Assembly: GCF_013410345.1 (NCBI RefSeq)
Contig: NZ_JACCFJ010000001.1
Coordinates: 372,001 to 436,000, forward strand
From: Saccharopolyspora hordei
GTDB lineage: Bacteria; Actinomycetota; Actinomycetes; Mycobacteriales; Pseudonocardiaceae
Reading direction: 5' to 3'
Length of the DNA: 64,000 nt
Shown here: piece by piece, positions 40,776 through 51,055 of the stretch
How positions within the stretch are numbered: the first letter of the stretch is position 1
How the letters are laid out: every line of letters begins with the position of its first letter
The notes under the pieces: model-generated
What the model was told of the DNA's origin: nothing
What the model saw: only the letters and a program-made list of their open reading frames with translations
Database searches by the model: none
Program-made: the position numbers and the translations under genes

Positions 40776-41189
40776 GTGGAACAGGCGGCCGACACCCGCG
40801 AGCTCTGCAGCCTGATCAGCGAACTCGCGCACACCATCGAGGACCACGTGCGCCGCTGCGTTGCGGACAGCGACCTCACCGCGTCCCAGGCGATCGCCCT
40901 GCGCGAGCTGACCGAACCGCTGAGCATGCGCGCGCTCGCCGAGCGCATGCACTGCGCGACCTCGAACGTCACCTTCGTCGTGGACCGCCTGGAGGGGCAG
41001 GGGCTGGTCACCCGCCGACCGCACCCGACCGACCGCCGCGCGAAGCTGATCGCGCTGACCGGCGAGGGCGAGCGGCAACGGGCGCAGCTCATCGAGCGGT
41101 TCGCGGTGGACACCCCGCTGGGCGGGCTCACCCCGGACGAGCAGCAAGCCCTGCACCGGCTCCTGCGGCGCGCCCTGGCCCGGCGCTGA
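40776..41189 (+). CDS. MarR-family transcriptional regulator
   Basis: The 137-residue product has a winged-helix core (LTASQAIALRELTEPLSMRALAERMH as helices before the recognition helix CATSNVTFVVDRLEGQGLV; wing RRPHPTDRRAKLIALT). Such proteins are dimeric repressors released by small phenolic or lipophilic ligands. TACTCT ends six bases before GTG 40776 and no Shine-Dalgarno is visible, so the mRNA is probably leaderless. The palindrome in its promoter suggests autorepression and joint control of the divergent hydrolase. Confidence 0.9.
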   Translation: MEQAADTRELCSLISELAHTIEDHVRRCVADSDLTASQAIALRELTEPLSMRALAERMHCATSNVTFVVDRLEGQGLVTRRPHPTDRRAKLIALTGEGERQRAQLIERFAVDTPLGGLTPDEQQALHRLLRRALARR

Positions 41190-41267
41190 TCGGGGGTCGC
41201 CGAGTCGCGGCGACGACGGCCGACGGGCAGTGTCGAAGAGCCACCGCACCCGTCGGAAGGAGTCGAG

Positions 41268-41660
41268 ATGTCGGTGATCCCGCAGGACCGCGAGGAGATC
41301 CTGCGCAAGCGGGCGTTCGGGCACGTGGCCACCATCGGCCCGAAGGGCGAGCCGCAGTGCAACCCGGTGTGGATCGACTGGGACGGCCGGTACCTGAAGT
41401 TCAGCCAGACCAAGACGCGGCAGAAGTACCGCAACCTGCAGCGTGAGCCGCGGCTGTCCGTCTCGGTGCACGACCCGGACGAGCCGCACCGCTACCTCGA
41501 GGTGCGCGGTCGGGTCGCCAAGATCGAGGAGGACCAGGACAACCGGTTCATCAACCAGATGTCCCAGAAGTACCTCGGGGAGGCCGAGTACCCGTGGCCG
41601 CAGCCCGGGGAGGAGCGGGTGGTCGTCTTCGTCGAGCCGGAGCACGTCACCCAGCAGTGA
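41268..41660 (+). CDS. PPOX-class F420-dependent oxidoreductase
   Basis: The 130-residue split-barrel protein matches the pyridoxamine-5'-phosphate-oxidase-like family of actinobacterial F420H2-dependent reductases: FGHVATIGPKGEPQCNPVWI at the N-terminus, FSQTKTRQKYRNLQREPRLS in the middle, and a REVRGRV-like strand (YLEVRGRVAKIEED). Related mycobacterial proteins reduce biliverdin or bind F420 without known substrate. ATG 41268 follows GGAAGGAG. A strong hairpin ends the transcript. Confidence 0.88.
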   Translation: MSVIPQDREEILRKRAFGHVATIGPKGEPQCNPVWIDWDGRYLKFSQTKTRQKYRNLQREPRLSVSVHDPDEPHRYLEVRGRVAKIEEDQDNRFINQMSQKYLGEAEYPWPQPGEERVVVFVEPEHVTQQ

Positions 41661-41670
41661 CCGCGGGACC

Positions 41671-41705
41671 GACCGCCACCCGGACCGCCGCGCCGGGTGG
41701 CGGTC
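41671..41705 (+). terminator. Terminator of the PPOX gene
   Basis: A 13-bp perfect stem (41671-41683 with 41693-41705) has a 9-base loop and starts 10 bases after the stop. Confidence 0.8.
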
Positions 41706-41925
41706 ACGTGCGGACGTCACCACAGGGGTGAGCACGTGAGCCGCTCACGAACAGCTGTGCCCCGCGGGCCGCTCGGAGCGGATGTGGAGACCACGCTCCG
41801 CAGCGAGTAAACCTGACTATGGCCCCTTCCGGGCGGTCGGCGACGCGTGCAACCTGGGGGTGGACCCGGCCCGTCCTCACGTCGGAAACCCAGAAGAGGG
41901 CCATTGACCCCTACGAGCAACGGTT

Positions 41926-41936
41926 AGTAAGTTTCC
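41926..41936 (+). promoter_or_regulatory. AGTAAGTTTCC element before murR
   Basis: The element ends three bases before the murR ATG. TAGTAA (41925-41930) could serve as -10. Similarity to 35000-35009 suggests a shared regulator. Confidence 0.35.
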
Positions 41937-41939
41937 CAC

Positions 41940-42860
41940 ATGGCCACTGACGACAGGTCCCACGAATCGGGCGAGGCGAGCCCCCTCGTCAAGATTCGTT
42001 CGTTGTTGCCCGGACTCGCCCGAGCCGAGCAACGGGTGGCCAACATCGTCCTCGCCGACCCGGCCTCGATCTCGCGGCGCAGCATCACCGAGGTCGCCGA
42101 GGCCGCCGGCACCAGCGAGACCACGGTGACCCGGTTCTGCAAGGCCATCGGCGTGGGCGGCTACCCGGACCTGCGCATCGCCCTGGCCGCCGACACCGCG
42201 CGCACCTCCACCCGCGACCGCGAGCTGGGCAGCGACATCGCGCCCGACGACGGCCTCGCGGAGATCATCGAGAAGGTCGGCTACGCCGACGCCAAGGCGG
42301 TCGAGGAGACCGCCGAGCAGCTCGACGCCGCGGTCCTGCAGCCCCTCGTCGAGGACGTGGCGCAGGCCCGCCGCATCGACGTCTACGGGGTCGGGGCCAG
42401 CGCGTTCGTCGCCCTCGACCTCCAGCAGAAGCTGCACCGCATCGGCCTGACCTGCTTCGCCTGGTCCGACACGCACAACGCGCTGACCTCGGCCGCGGTG
42501 CTGCGCGAGGGCGACGTCGCGATCGGCATCTCGCACACCGGCGCCACCGCCGAGACCGTCGAAGCGCTGCGCGAGGCGCGGCGGCGCGGGGCGACGACGG
42601 CCGCGCTGACCAACTTCGCCCGCTCGCCGATCACCGAGGTCGCCGACCACGTGCTGACCACCGCGGTCCGCGAGACCACCTACCGGTCCGGGGCCATGGC
42701 CAGCCGCATCGGCCAGCTCACCGTGATCGACTGCTTGTTCATCGGCGTCGCACAGCGCCACCTGGAGCAGACCCGGGCCGCGCTGGAAGCCACCTACGAA
42801 GCGGTGGGCGGCCATCGCCTCGAGAGCCGACCGGACCGCCGGCGGCAGAGGGAGGCGTGA
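41940..42860 (+). CDS. murR: MurR/RpiR-family transcriptional regulator with SIS domain
   Basis: The 306-residue product has an N-terminal RpiR-type HTH (RRSITEVAEAAGTSETTVTR, FCKAIGVGGYPDLR) and a C-terminal SIS sugar-phosphate-binding domain (DVYGVGASAFVALDLQQKL; GISHTGATAETVEAL). In E. coli and Bacillus MurR represses MurNAc use and responds to MurNAc-6-phosphate. Its TGA shares one base with the murQ ATG, a classic coupling that supports the assignment. ATG 41940 has no strong Shine-Dalgarno. Confidence 0.88.
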   Translation: MATDDRSHESGEASPLVKIRSLLPGLARAEQRVANIVLADPASISRRSITEVAEAAGTSETTVTRFCKAIGVGGYPDLRIALAADTARTSTRDRELGSDIAPDDGLAEIIEKVGYADAKAVEETAEQLDAAVLQPLVEDVAQARRIDVYGVGASAFVALDLQQKLHRIGLTCFAWSDTHNALTSAAVLREGDVAIGISHTGATAETVEALREARRRGATTAALTNFARSPITEVADHVLTTAVRETTYRSGAMASRIGQLTVIDCLFIGVAQRHLEQTRAALEATYEAVGGHRLESRPDRRRQREA

Positions 42861-43771
42861 TGAGCCAGGACCGCGCTGTGCGGGTGGATGCTCCGACCGA
42901 GCGCAACAACCCGCGGACGCGGGACATCGACCTGCTGCCGACGCTGGACATCCTGCACGTGCTCAACGGCGAGGACCGGACGGTCCCGGTCGCGGTCGGC
43001 CGGGTGCTGCCGGAGCTGGCGCGCGCGGTGGACATGGCGGTGGACGCGCTGCGCGCGGGCGGCCGGGTGCACTACGTGGGCGCGGGGACGTCCGGCCGGC
43101 TCGCCGTGCTCGACGCGGCCGAGCTGATCCCGACCTTCAACGTGCCGCCGGACTGGATCGTCGCGCACCAGGCGGGCGGGGCCGCGGCGTTCCAGCGCGC
43201 CGTGGAGAACGCCGAGGACGACGTCGACGCCGGGGCCGCCGAGATCCGCGAGAGCGCCTCGTCCGACGACCTGGTGCTGGGCCTGGCGGCCTCCGGCCGC
43301 ACCCCGTACGTGCTGGGCGCGCTGGCCGCGGCCCAGGAGCTCGGCGCCAGGACCGCGCTGGTCACCTCGAACCCGGACGTCGGGCAGGTGCCCGCGGACG
43401 TGGTGATCGCGGTGGACACCGGCCCGGAGCCGATCAGCGGGTCCACCCGGATGAAGGCGGGCACCGCGCAGAAGCTGGTGCTCACCTCGTTCTCCACCGC
43501 GGTGATGATCCGGATGGGCCGCACCTACTCGAACCTGATGGTCAGCATGCTGGCCACCAACGCGAAGCTGCGCGGCCGCACGATCAGCATCCTGCAGGAG
43601 GCCACCGACGCCTCCGAGGAGGAGTGCGAGGCGGCGCTGACGGCCGCCGACGGCGACCTGAAGACGGCGCTGGTGCACCTGCTGACCGGCGCCGACGTGG
43701 AGAGCTCGGCGGCCGCGCTGGCCGTCGCCGACGGCCACGTCCGGGAAGCCCTCCGCGCCCTCGGCGGGTGA
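42860..43771 (+). CDS. murQ: N-acetylmuramic acid 6-phosphate etherase
   Basis: The 303-residue SIS-fold enzyme cleaves the lactyl ether of MurNAc-6-phosphate to give GlcNAc-6-phosphate and D-lactate. The catalytic block GAGTSGRLAVLDAAELIPTF (Glu88), ASGRTPYVLGAL and the family signature ISGSTRMKAGTAQKL are all intact, and the length is normal. ATG 42860 is preferred to the GTG three bases earlier because of spacing to GGGAGG. Together with the NagZ-NamZ-AmiE set it completes the intracellular end of peptidoglycan sugar salvage; the kinase/transporter step is missing here. Confidence 0.96.
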   Translation: MSQDRAVRVDAPTERNNPRTRDIDLLPTLDILHVLNGEDRTVPVAVGRVLPELARAVDMAVDALRAGGRVHYVGAGTSGRLAVLDAAELIPTFNVPPDWIVAHQAGGAAAFQRAVENAEDDVDAGAAEIRESASSDDLVLGLAASGRTPYVLGALAAAQELGARTALVTSNPDVGQVPADVVIAVDTGPEPISGSTRMKAGTAQKLVLTSFSTAVMIRMGRTYSNLMVSMLATNAKLRGRTISILQEATDASEEECEAALTAADGDLKTALVHLLTGADVESSAAALAVADGHVREALRALGG

Positions 43772-43772
43772 G

Positions 43773-44708
43773 TCAGCCCGGCAGGCCCGCGGCGACGGCG
43801 CGGAAGGCGTCGCCGACCAGGCGCCAGAAGCCGTCGGTGTCCAGCCGGGTCGGGACGAGCGCGTTCTGCCTCTCGGCCGGGGCGCGGAAGTCGGTGACCG
43901 TCATGCCGGACGTGAAGCGGCCCTGCGTCTCCACCTCGACGCGGGCCGGGACCGCCTCGAACAGGCCGGGGTCGATCACGTAGGCCACCGCGCACGCGTC
44001 GTGGATCGCCGGGCCCTCGTCCTGGTAGTTGGCGTGGCCCCCGTAGAAGTCCAGGCAGGGCGTGAGCAGCTCCGCCTCCAGCCGGCCGAGACCGCGGAAC
44101 CCGGCCCGCACCTCGGCGGTCGCGCGGGCCTGGTGGGTGAGGTCGAGGCCGACCATGACCGTCCGCCAGGGCGCGCCGAACACCACCGCGGCGGCCTCGG
44201 GGTCGGCGGAGACGTTGAACTCGGCGGCCGGGGTCGTGTTGCCCCGCGTGTAGGACCCGCCCATGACCACGAACTCGCGCGCCCACTCGGCGACGCGCGG
44301 TTCCTTGCGCAGGGCCAGCGCGATGTTGGTCAGCGGCCCGACCGCGGTCAGGCTGACCTCGCCGGGCGAGGCGGCCAGGGTGTCGATGATGAAGTCGACC
44401 GCGTGCCGCCCGCTGAGCTCCGACTTCGGCTCCGGCAGCACCACGCCGCCGAGGCCGGAGCTGCCGTGCACGTCCCGGGCGGTCCGCGGCTCGCGCACCA
44501 GCGGCCGCCCGGCACCCCGCGCGACCGGCGCGTCCATGCCGTAGTAGTCCCGCAGGCACAGGGCGTTGCGCGTGGTGTGCTCGAGATCGACGTTGCCGCC
44601 GACGGTGGTCACCCCCACGACGTCGAGCTCCGGGCTGCCGTGCGCCAGGGCCAGCGCCAGCGCGTCGTCGATGCCCGGGTCGCAGTCGATCAGGATCTTC
44701 TTCACCAC
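43773..44708 (-). CDS. Nucleoside hydrolase (IunH family)
   Basis: The 311-residue enzyme hydrolyses the N-glycosidic bond of ribonucleosides. It begins with the Ca2+-binding motif ILIDCDPGIDDALAL and shows TVGGNVDLEHTTRNAL, TAVGPLTNIALAL and VVMGG in the usual order, with the late catalytic region IHDACAVAYVIDP. GTG 44708 follows GGAGGACGAGG; a second GTG is adjacent. It ends one base from murQ, convergent, and probably has its own promoter. It may serve purine salvage rather than wall recycling. Confidence 0.92.
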   Translation of the reverse strand: MVKKILIDCDPGIDDALALALAHGSPELDVVGVTTVGGNVDLEHTTRNALCLRDYYGMDAPVARGAGRPLVREPRTARDVHGSSGLGGVVLPEPKSELSGRHAVDFIIDTLAASPGEVSLTAVGPLTNIALALRKEPRVAEWAREFVVMGGSYTRGNTTPAAEFNVSADPEAAAVVFGAPWRTVMVGLDLTHQARATAEVRAGFRGLGRLEAELLTPCLDFYGGHANYQDEGPAIHDACAVAYVIDPGLFEAVPARVEVETQGRFTSGMTVTDFRAPAERQNALVPTRLDTDGFWRLVGDAFRAVAAGLPG

Positions 44709-44773
44709 GTCCTCGTCCTCCGCTCGACCGCAGTCCGCTCCCCCGGCTGCGGTCCGTCTCGGGTGTGCGGCGG

Positions 44774-45520
44774 TCAGCCTTCCTGGACCGCGTCGGCGAT
44801 GGACCGGGCCTCGCGGGCGCCCGCCTCCAGCGCCCGGCAGCAGTGCACGATCCACTCCGCGACCTTCTCCGGGTCCCCGGTGGCGAACCCGAGCGCCCGC
44901 TCCGCGTACTCCTCCTGCCGCCGGAAGTACGCCACCTCCGGCACCACCAGGCCCTTCGGGTCCAGCCCGCTGCCGATCACGCTCAGCCGCGCGGCCGCGC
45001 GCGCGATCACGCCGTCGACCTGGCCGAACGGGCTCAGCGCGAGCAGCTCGCCGTGCACGACGGCGGCCAGCACCGGCCCCGGGCCCTGCGCCTGCGGGTC
45101 GGTGACGATCTCGGCGAGCAGGTCCAGCCGCTCGGCGATCTCCGGGTCCGCCTGCGGGCGGCCGAGCTGCTCCGGGTCGTCGACCAGGTCCGCGGCGGCG
45201 AGCACGTGCATCCGGGCCAGCGCCTGCCGCGGCGCGCGCTGCCAGGTCGGCAGCAGCGCGCCCATCGCCTCGGCGATCCGCAGCGACCCGGCCAGCAGCG
45301 GGTCGGTGACCTCGCCGGACTCGGGGATCTCCGTGGCGCCCCCGGCGATGGCCGCGGACGCGCGGGCGGCGCGCACCGACGCCTCCGCAGCGGTGGTCGG
45401 CCAGCCGCGGCGGTTGGCGGGGTGCCGGTGGACCTCGTCGATGGCCGCACGGGCGGCGGCCACGGCGTCGGCCACCCCCTCCAGCTCGGCCAGCGGGGCC
45501 AGCGATGGCGTGTCACTCAC
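44774..45520 (-). CDS. Fic-fold protein with degenerate active-site motif (Rv3662c-like)
   Basis: The 248-residue product keeps Fic-like helices: an inhibitory-type Ser/Ala-rich helix near residue 45 (AAEASVRAARASAAIAGG) and the core VVHGELLALSPFGQVDGVIARAA. In active Fic AMPylases that core reads HPFxDGNGRxxR; here the catalytic His is Ser and GNGR is lost, so ATP-dependent transfer is unlikely. The position before acs matches Rv3662c as I recall. A TAGCGT hexamer eight bases before GTG 45520 suggests a near-leaderless message. Confidence 0.65.
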   Translation of the reverse strand: MSDTPSLAPLAELEGVADAVAAARAAIDEVHRHPANRRGWPTTAAEASVRAARASAAIAGGATEIPESGEVTDPLLAGSLRIAEAMGALLPTWQRAPRQALARMHVLAAADLVDDPEQLGRPQADPEIAERLDLLAEIVTDPQAQGPGPVLAAVVHGELLALSPFGQVDGVIARAAARLSVIGSGLDPKGLVVPEVAYFRRQEEYAERALGFATGDPEKVAEWIVHCCRALEAGAREARSIADAVQEG

Positions 45521-45735
45521 GCCCGGAGACGCTACCGGGCGGGTGTGCCCCCACCAGCGCCGCCGGATGCGAGGTGTGCCACAGTGGACATGCCACACGC
45601 CCTGAGTAGCGCTTCGGTTTCGGACCGTATGCCGGATTGGTCTGAACCATTTGCGCCATCCCTCTGTTGCAGTGAGTCCGATCGCATTACGGTGCGACCT
45701 AGCACTGCTACCCACGACCACGGAGGTTCTCGGCG

Positions 45736-47718
<1,983 letters not shown>

Positions 47719-47734
47719 TCGCACCGTGTCCGCA

Positions 47735-47767
47735 CAGGGGCGTCCTCCCGCGCGGGGGGCGCCCCTG
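47735..47767 (+). terminator. Terminator of acs
   Basis: CAGGGGCG (47735-47742) pairs with CGCCCCTG (47760-47767), 17 bases after the stop. Confidence 0.7.
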
Positions 47768-47884
47768 CCGCTGTCAAGGCGAACGTGAAAAACCCAGCAC
47801 GGATCGGCGCGAACAGCCTCCCTGACCTGCGACGACGCTCCGCGCGGGCGGTTCGCGCACGATGGCGGTGCGCCGATCGGGTGT

Positions 47885-47957
47885 TAGGGTCATCGCCAGG
47901 TGTGCCGGGAAGTCTGGTCGGCGATGCAAGTCCGTGCTGTCCGCGATCGGAGCCCAC
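47885..47957 (+). promoter_or_regulatory. Structured leader of nhaA, possible riboswitch
   Basis: A TAGGGT -10 (47885-47890) is followed by CATCGCC (47891-47897), which pairs perfectly with GGCGATG (47920-47926) around a purine-rich loop containing CCGGGAAG. A second element places TCCG (47931-47934) opposite CGGA (47948-47951), which overlaps the nhaA Shine-Dalgarno GGAG. The layout fits translational control. The ligand, if any, is unknown; it lacks a B12 box. Confidence 0.45.
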
Positions 47958-49175
47958 GTGTCCTCAGCCGACCACCACGACTCGCCCGCCAAGCCGTTCG
48001 ACTTCGGCGCCTACCTGCGCACCGAGACCGTCGGCGGACTGGTGCTGCTGGCCGCCACCGCGCTCGCGCTGCTGCTGGCCAACTCCCCGCTGTCGGAGTT
48101 CTACCGGGCGGTCCGCGACTTCGAGCTGGGGCCGGAAGCGCTGCACCTGCACCTGAGCGTCGGCGAGTGGGCCAAGGACGGCCTGCTGGCGATCTTCTTC
48201 TTCGTCGCCGGGCTGGAGCTCAAGCGCGAGCTCGTCCTCGGTGAGCTGTCCGACCGCAAGCGCGCGGTGCTGCCCGTGATCGCCGCGCTCGGCGGCATGG
48301 TGGTCCCCGCCGTGCTCGCCTTCGCCATCGGCCACGGCACGCCCGGCGCGCACGCGGCCTGGGCCATCCCCATGGCCACCGACATCGCCTTCGCGCTGGG
48401 CGTGCTGGCGGTGACCGGGTCCTGGATGCCCACCGCCGCCCGGATCTTCCTGCTCAGCCTCGCCGTGGTCGACGACCTGGGCGCGATCGTGGTGATCGCG
48501 GTGGTGTTCACCGGTGGCCTGGACGTGCTCGCACTGCTCGCCGCCGTCCTGCTGTGCGCGGCGTACTGGTACCTGCAGCACAAGCGGGTCACCAGCCCGC
48601 TGCTGTACCTGCCGCTGGCGGTGGCGCTGTGGGTCGCGGTGCACACCAGCGGCATCCACGCCACCATCGCCGGGGTGGCGCTCGGCCTGCTCACCCGCGT
48701 CCACCGCGACCCCAACGAGGAGGCCTCGCCCTCGGAGCGCCTGGAGCACCGCCTGCAGCCCTGGTCGGCCGGGCTGGTCGTACCGGTGTTCGCGTTCTTC
48801 GCGGCCGGGGTGCCGGTGGACGGCGAGGCGCTGGCGGCCATCGGCGGGGACCGGATCGCGATCGGAGTCATCGTCGGTCTCGTGGCCGGCAAGCTGATCG
48901 GCATCTTCGGCAGCTCGTTCCTCGCGGTGAAGCTGGGGGTCGGGGCGAAGCCGACCGCGGTGCGCTGGAGCGACATGGCGTCGCTGGCGGTGCTCGGCGG
49001 CGTCGGGTTCACGGTGAGCCTGCTCATCGCCGACCTGTCGCTGGACGGGGCCGCGGCCGAGCGGGCCAAGGCCGCGGTGCTGATCGCCTCCGCGATCGCC
49101 TCGCTGGTCGCCTCCGCGACCCTGTACTGGCAGGGCCGCAAGAACCGGAACGCCACCGCGGACGCCGACTCCTGA
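47958..49175 (+). CDS. nhaA: Na+/H+ antiporter NhaA
   Basis: The 405-residue membrane protein exports Na+ in exchange for protons. It shows the NhaA hallmarks AIPMATDIAFALGVL and the ion-binding aspartate pair in LAVVDDLGAIVVIA, with about 12 hydrophobic helices and a short basic C-terminal tail. GTG 47958 is chosen because GGAG stands five bases upstream; that site lies in the structured leader. The gene follows acs behind a terminator. It is not part of the M. tuberculosis order as I remember it. Confidence 0.95.
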   Translation: MSSADHHDSPAKPFDFGAYLRTETVGGLVLLAATALALLLANSPLSEFYRAVRDFELGPEALHLHLSVGEWAKDGLLAIFFFVAGLELKRELVLGELSDRKRAVLPVIAALGGMVVPAVLAFAIGHGTPGAHAAWAIPMATDIAFALGVLAVTGSWMPTAARIFLLSLAVVDDLGAIVVIAVVFTGGLDVLALLAAVLLCAAYWYLQHKRVTSPLLYLPLAVALWVAVHTSGIHATIAGVALGLLTRVHRDPNEEASPSERLEHRLQPWSAGLVVPVFAFFAAGVPVDGEALAAIGGDRIAIGVIVGLVAGKLIGIFGSSFLAVKLGVGAKPTAVRWSDMASLAVLGGVGFTVSLLIADLSLDGAAAERAKAAVLIASAIASLVASATLYWQGRKNRNATADADS

Positions 49176-49289
49176 CCGAGACCCCGCCGCCGTGCGCTGG
49201 GCCACCCGCCCGGGCGAGGCGCCTCGCGAAGTCACTCACGGGTAACGCATCGCGAGTCGGCGGGTGGGCCCCTGATCGCGCGTGGCACG

Positions 49290-49787
49290 ATGGGGCACGT
49301 GAACAGCGCCCAGAAGAGCACCAACGGCAGCCGTGACGGTGCGGGGTGGACCGCGGTCACGTCCATCCCGCTGTCCGAAGAGGGCACTGCTCCGGACGGG
49401 CAGTCCATCGGTTCCTTGGTCCGCGACGCCACGACGCACCTGTCCACTCTGGTCAGGTCCGAGGTGGAACTGGCCAAGACCGAGCTCGCCGGCGAGGTGA
49501 AGAAGGCTGTCAAGGGCAGCGTCTACTTCGTCCTCGCGCTGACCGTGCTCGCCTTCAGCATGTTCTTCCTGTTCTTCACGCTGGCCGAGGGCCTGGCCCA
49601 GCTCGGCCTGTGGCGGTGGGCCTCGTTCGGCATCGTGTTCCTGCTGATGCTGGTGGTCGCCGGTCTGTTCGCTCTCCTCGGCTACCGCCGGGTGCGCAAG
49701 ATCCGCGCCCCGAAGCGGACCATCGACTCCCTCAAGGAGACCTCCCAGCTCACCAAGCGCCACAAGGACGAGACCGCCTCGGCGTGA
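49290..49787 (+). CDS. Phage-holin-like / Holin-X family membrane protein (Rv3669-like)
   Basis: The 165-residue product has a polar N-terminus, an amphipathic helix (SIGSLVRDATTHLSTLVRSEVELAKTEL, also typical of this family), two membrane helices (about residues 78-105 and 112-138) and a basic tail. The family is named for a holin-like topology but is chromosomal and conserved near marP in actinobacteria; its role is unknown. A GTG nine bases downstream, preceded by a CACGAT -10-like hexamer, is an equally possible start. Confidence 0.8.
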   Translation: MGHVNSAQKSTNGSRDGAGWTAVTSIPLSEEGTAPDGQSIGSLVRDATTHLSTLVRSEVELAKTELAGEVKKAVKGSVYFVLALTVLAFSMFFLFFTLAEGLAQLGLWRWASFGIVFLLMLVVAGLFALLGYRRVRKIRAPKRTIDSLKETSQLTKRHKDETASA

Positions 49788-49820
49788 GGTGACGCGCCCC
49801 CACCGGGGCGCAGGCCCCGG

Positions 49821-51005
49821 TCAGCTGGTGCAGCTGCCGGTGGAGACCGGGGTCGTCAGGCGGGGCGCCGCCGCCACCTCGTCGGCCACCTCGGCCGCGG
49901 TCAGCGCGAAGCCCGTCTCCGGGTCGTCGACCGCCGCGCCGAACACCACGCCGACCACCTTGCCGCTGGGGTCGATGAGCGGCCCCCCGGAGTTGCCGCT
50001 CTGCACCTTGCCGCGCACCGTGTACACGTCGCGGACCACGGTCTGCGCCTCGTAGATGTCCGGCCCGCGCAGCCGGATCCGCTCCCGGACGCGTCCCTCC
50101 GAGGCCGTGTAGGGCCCGTCCAGCGGGTAGCCCAGGGCGATCACGTCGCTGCCCGGCCCCACCTCGCCGTCCACGAACGTCATCGCGTCGGCGTCCAGGT
50201 CCGGCACCGCCAGGATCGCGATGTCCGTGTCCGGCTCGTACAGCACCACGTCGGCGTCGAACTGGCCGCGCCCGATCTCGATCGCCACCCGCTCGGTGCC
50301 CGCGACGACGTGCGCGTTGGTCATCACCCGGTGTGGCGCGACCACGAACCCGGTGCCCTCCAGGGCCCGCGCGCAGGAGGTCGCGCGGCCGCGGACCTTG
50401 ACCACGCTCGTCCGGGCTTCGCGCACCGCCGGGCTGCCCGCCAGCGACGGGTCCGGGGGCGCGATCTCGGCGACCGGCGTCTGCGAGAACGGCTCCAGGG
50501 CCTGCGGGAAGCCGGAGACGCCGAGCATCTCGCGCAGGTCGTTCGGCAGCTGCCGCGCCGAGTCGGGCATCACCGAGTTCACCGTGCTGAGCACCTGCGA
50601 CCGGCTGATCGCAGCCGCCAGCCCGGGCAGCGCGGACGCCGAGGTGAACGGCAACGCCACCAGCCACGCCACCACCAGCACCGCCGCGAACTGCAGCACC
50701 GAGCCGAGCGCGTTGTCGACGCCGGTCAGCCGGCGGGAGGTGATGCGGTCCCGCAGCTCGCGCCCGGCCCACATGCCGAAGGTCTCGCCGAAGGCGACCA
50801 GCAGCACCACGATCCCGACCCCGAAGCCGAGCCGGGCGACCGGGCTGTCCAGCCGGTCCAGCACCAGCGGCGCCACCTTGAGGCCGACCACGGCCCCGAC
50901 GAACACGCCGAGGAACGAGAAGAACGCGGTGACCAGGCCGCTCCGCGCGCCCGACACTGCGGCGAGCAGTGCCAACAGCACCACCAGCAGGTCGACCCAG
51001 TTCAC
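49821..51005 (-). CDS. marP: Membrane-anchored periplasmic serine protease (MarP)
   Basis: The 394-residue product has a CvpA-like domain of four membrane helices (residues about 5-130), a linker, and an extracytoplasmic trypsin-like protease with His in TNAHVVAG, Asp in DTDIAILAV and Ser in QSGNSGGPL. Mycobacterial MarP confers acid and oxidative-stress tolerance, partly by activating a peptidoglycan hydrolase. The two Cys seen in the mycobacterial protease domain have counterparts in ATSCARAL and the terminal SCTS. GTG 51005 has GGAAGGG. It follows the nth-tlpA-Nudix genes on the same strand. Confidence 0.93.
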   Translation of the reverse strand: MNWVDLLVVLLALLAAVSGARSGLVTAFFSFLGVFVGAVVGLKVAPLVLDRLDSPVARLGFGVGIVVLLVAFGETFGMWAGRELRDRITSRRLTGVDNALGSVLQFAAVLVVAWLVALPFTSASALPGLAAAISRSQVLSTVNSVMPDSARQLPNDLREMLGVSGFPQALEPFSQTPVAEIAPPDPSLAGSPAVREARTSVVKVRGRATSCARALEGTGFVVAPHRVMTNAHVVAGTERVAIEIGRGQFDADVVLYEPDTDIAILAVPDLDADAMTFVDGEVGPGSDVIALGYPLDGPYTASEGRVRERIRLRGPDIYEAQTVVRDVYTVRGKVQSGNSGGPLIDPSGKVVGVVFGAAVDDPETGFALTAAEVADEVAAAPRLTTPVSTGSCTS

Positions 51006-51055
51006 CCGCTCACCCTTCCACCCCGGCGATCAGACCGCACCACGGTCTCAGATGG

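Noticed and set aside
39861..41735. A 624-codon minus-strand frame joining the metallo-hydrolase to DNA antisense to marR and the PPOX gene
   Set aside because: Only the part from 40712 shows the MBL family; the rest is antisense to two recognised genes.
47897..47957. Cobalamin riboswitch before nhaA
   Set aside because: GGGAAG and GCAAGTCCG recall the cobalamin core, but the B12 box is missing and the element is too short.
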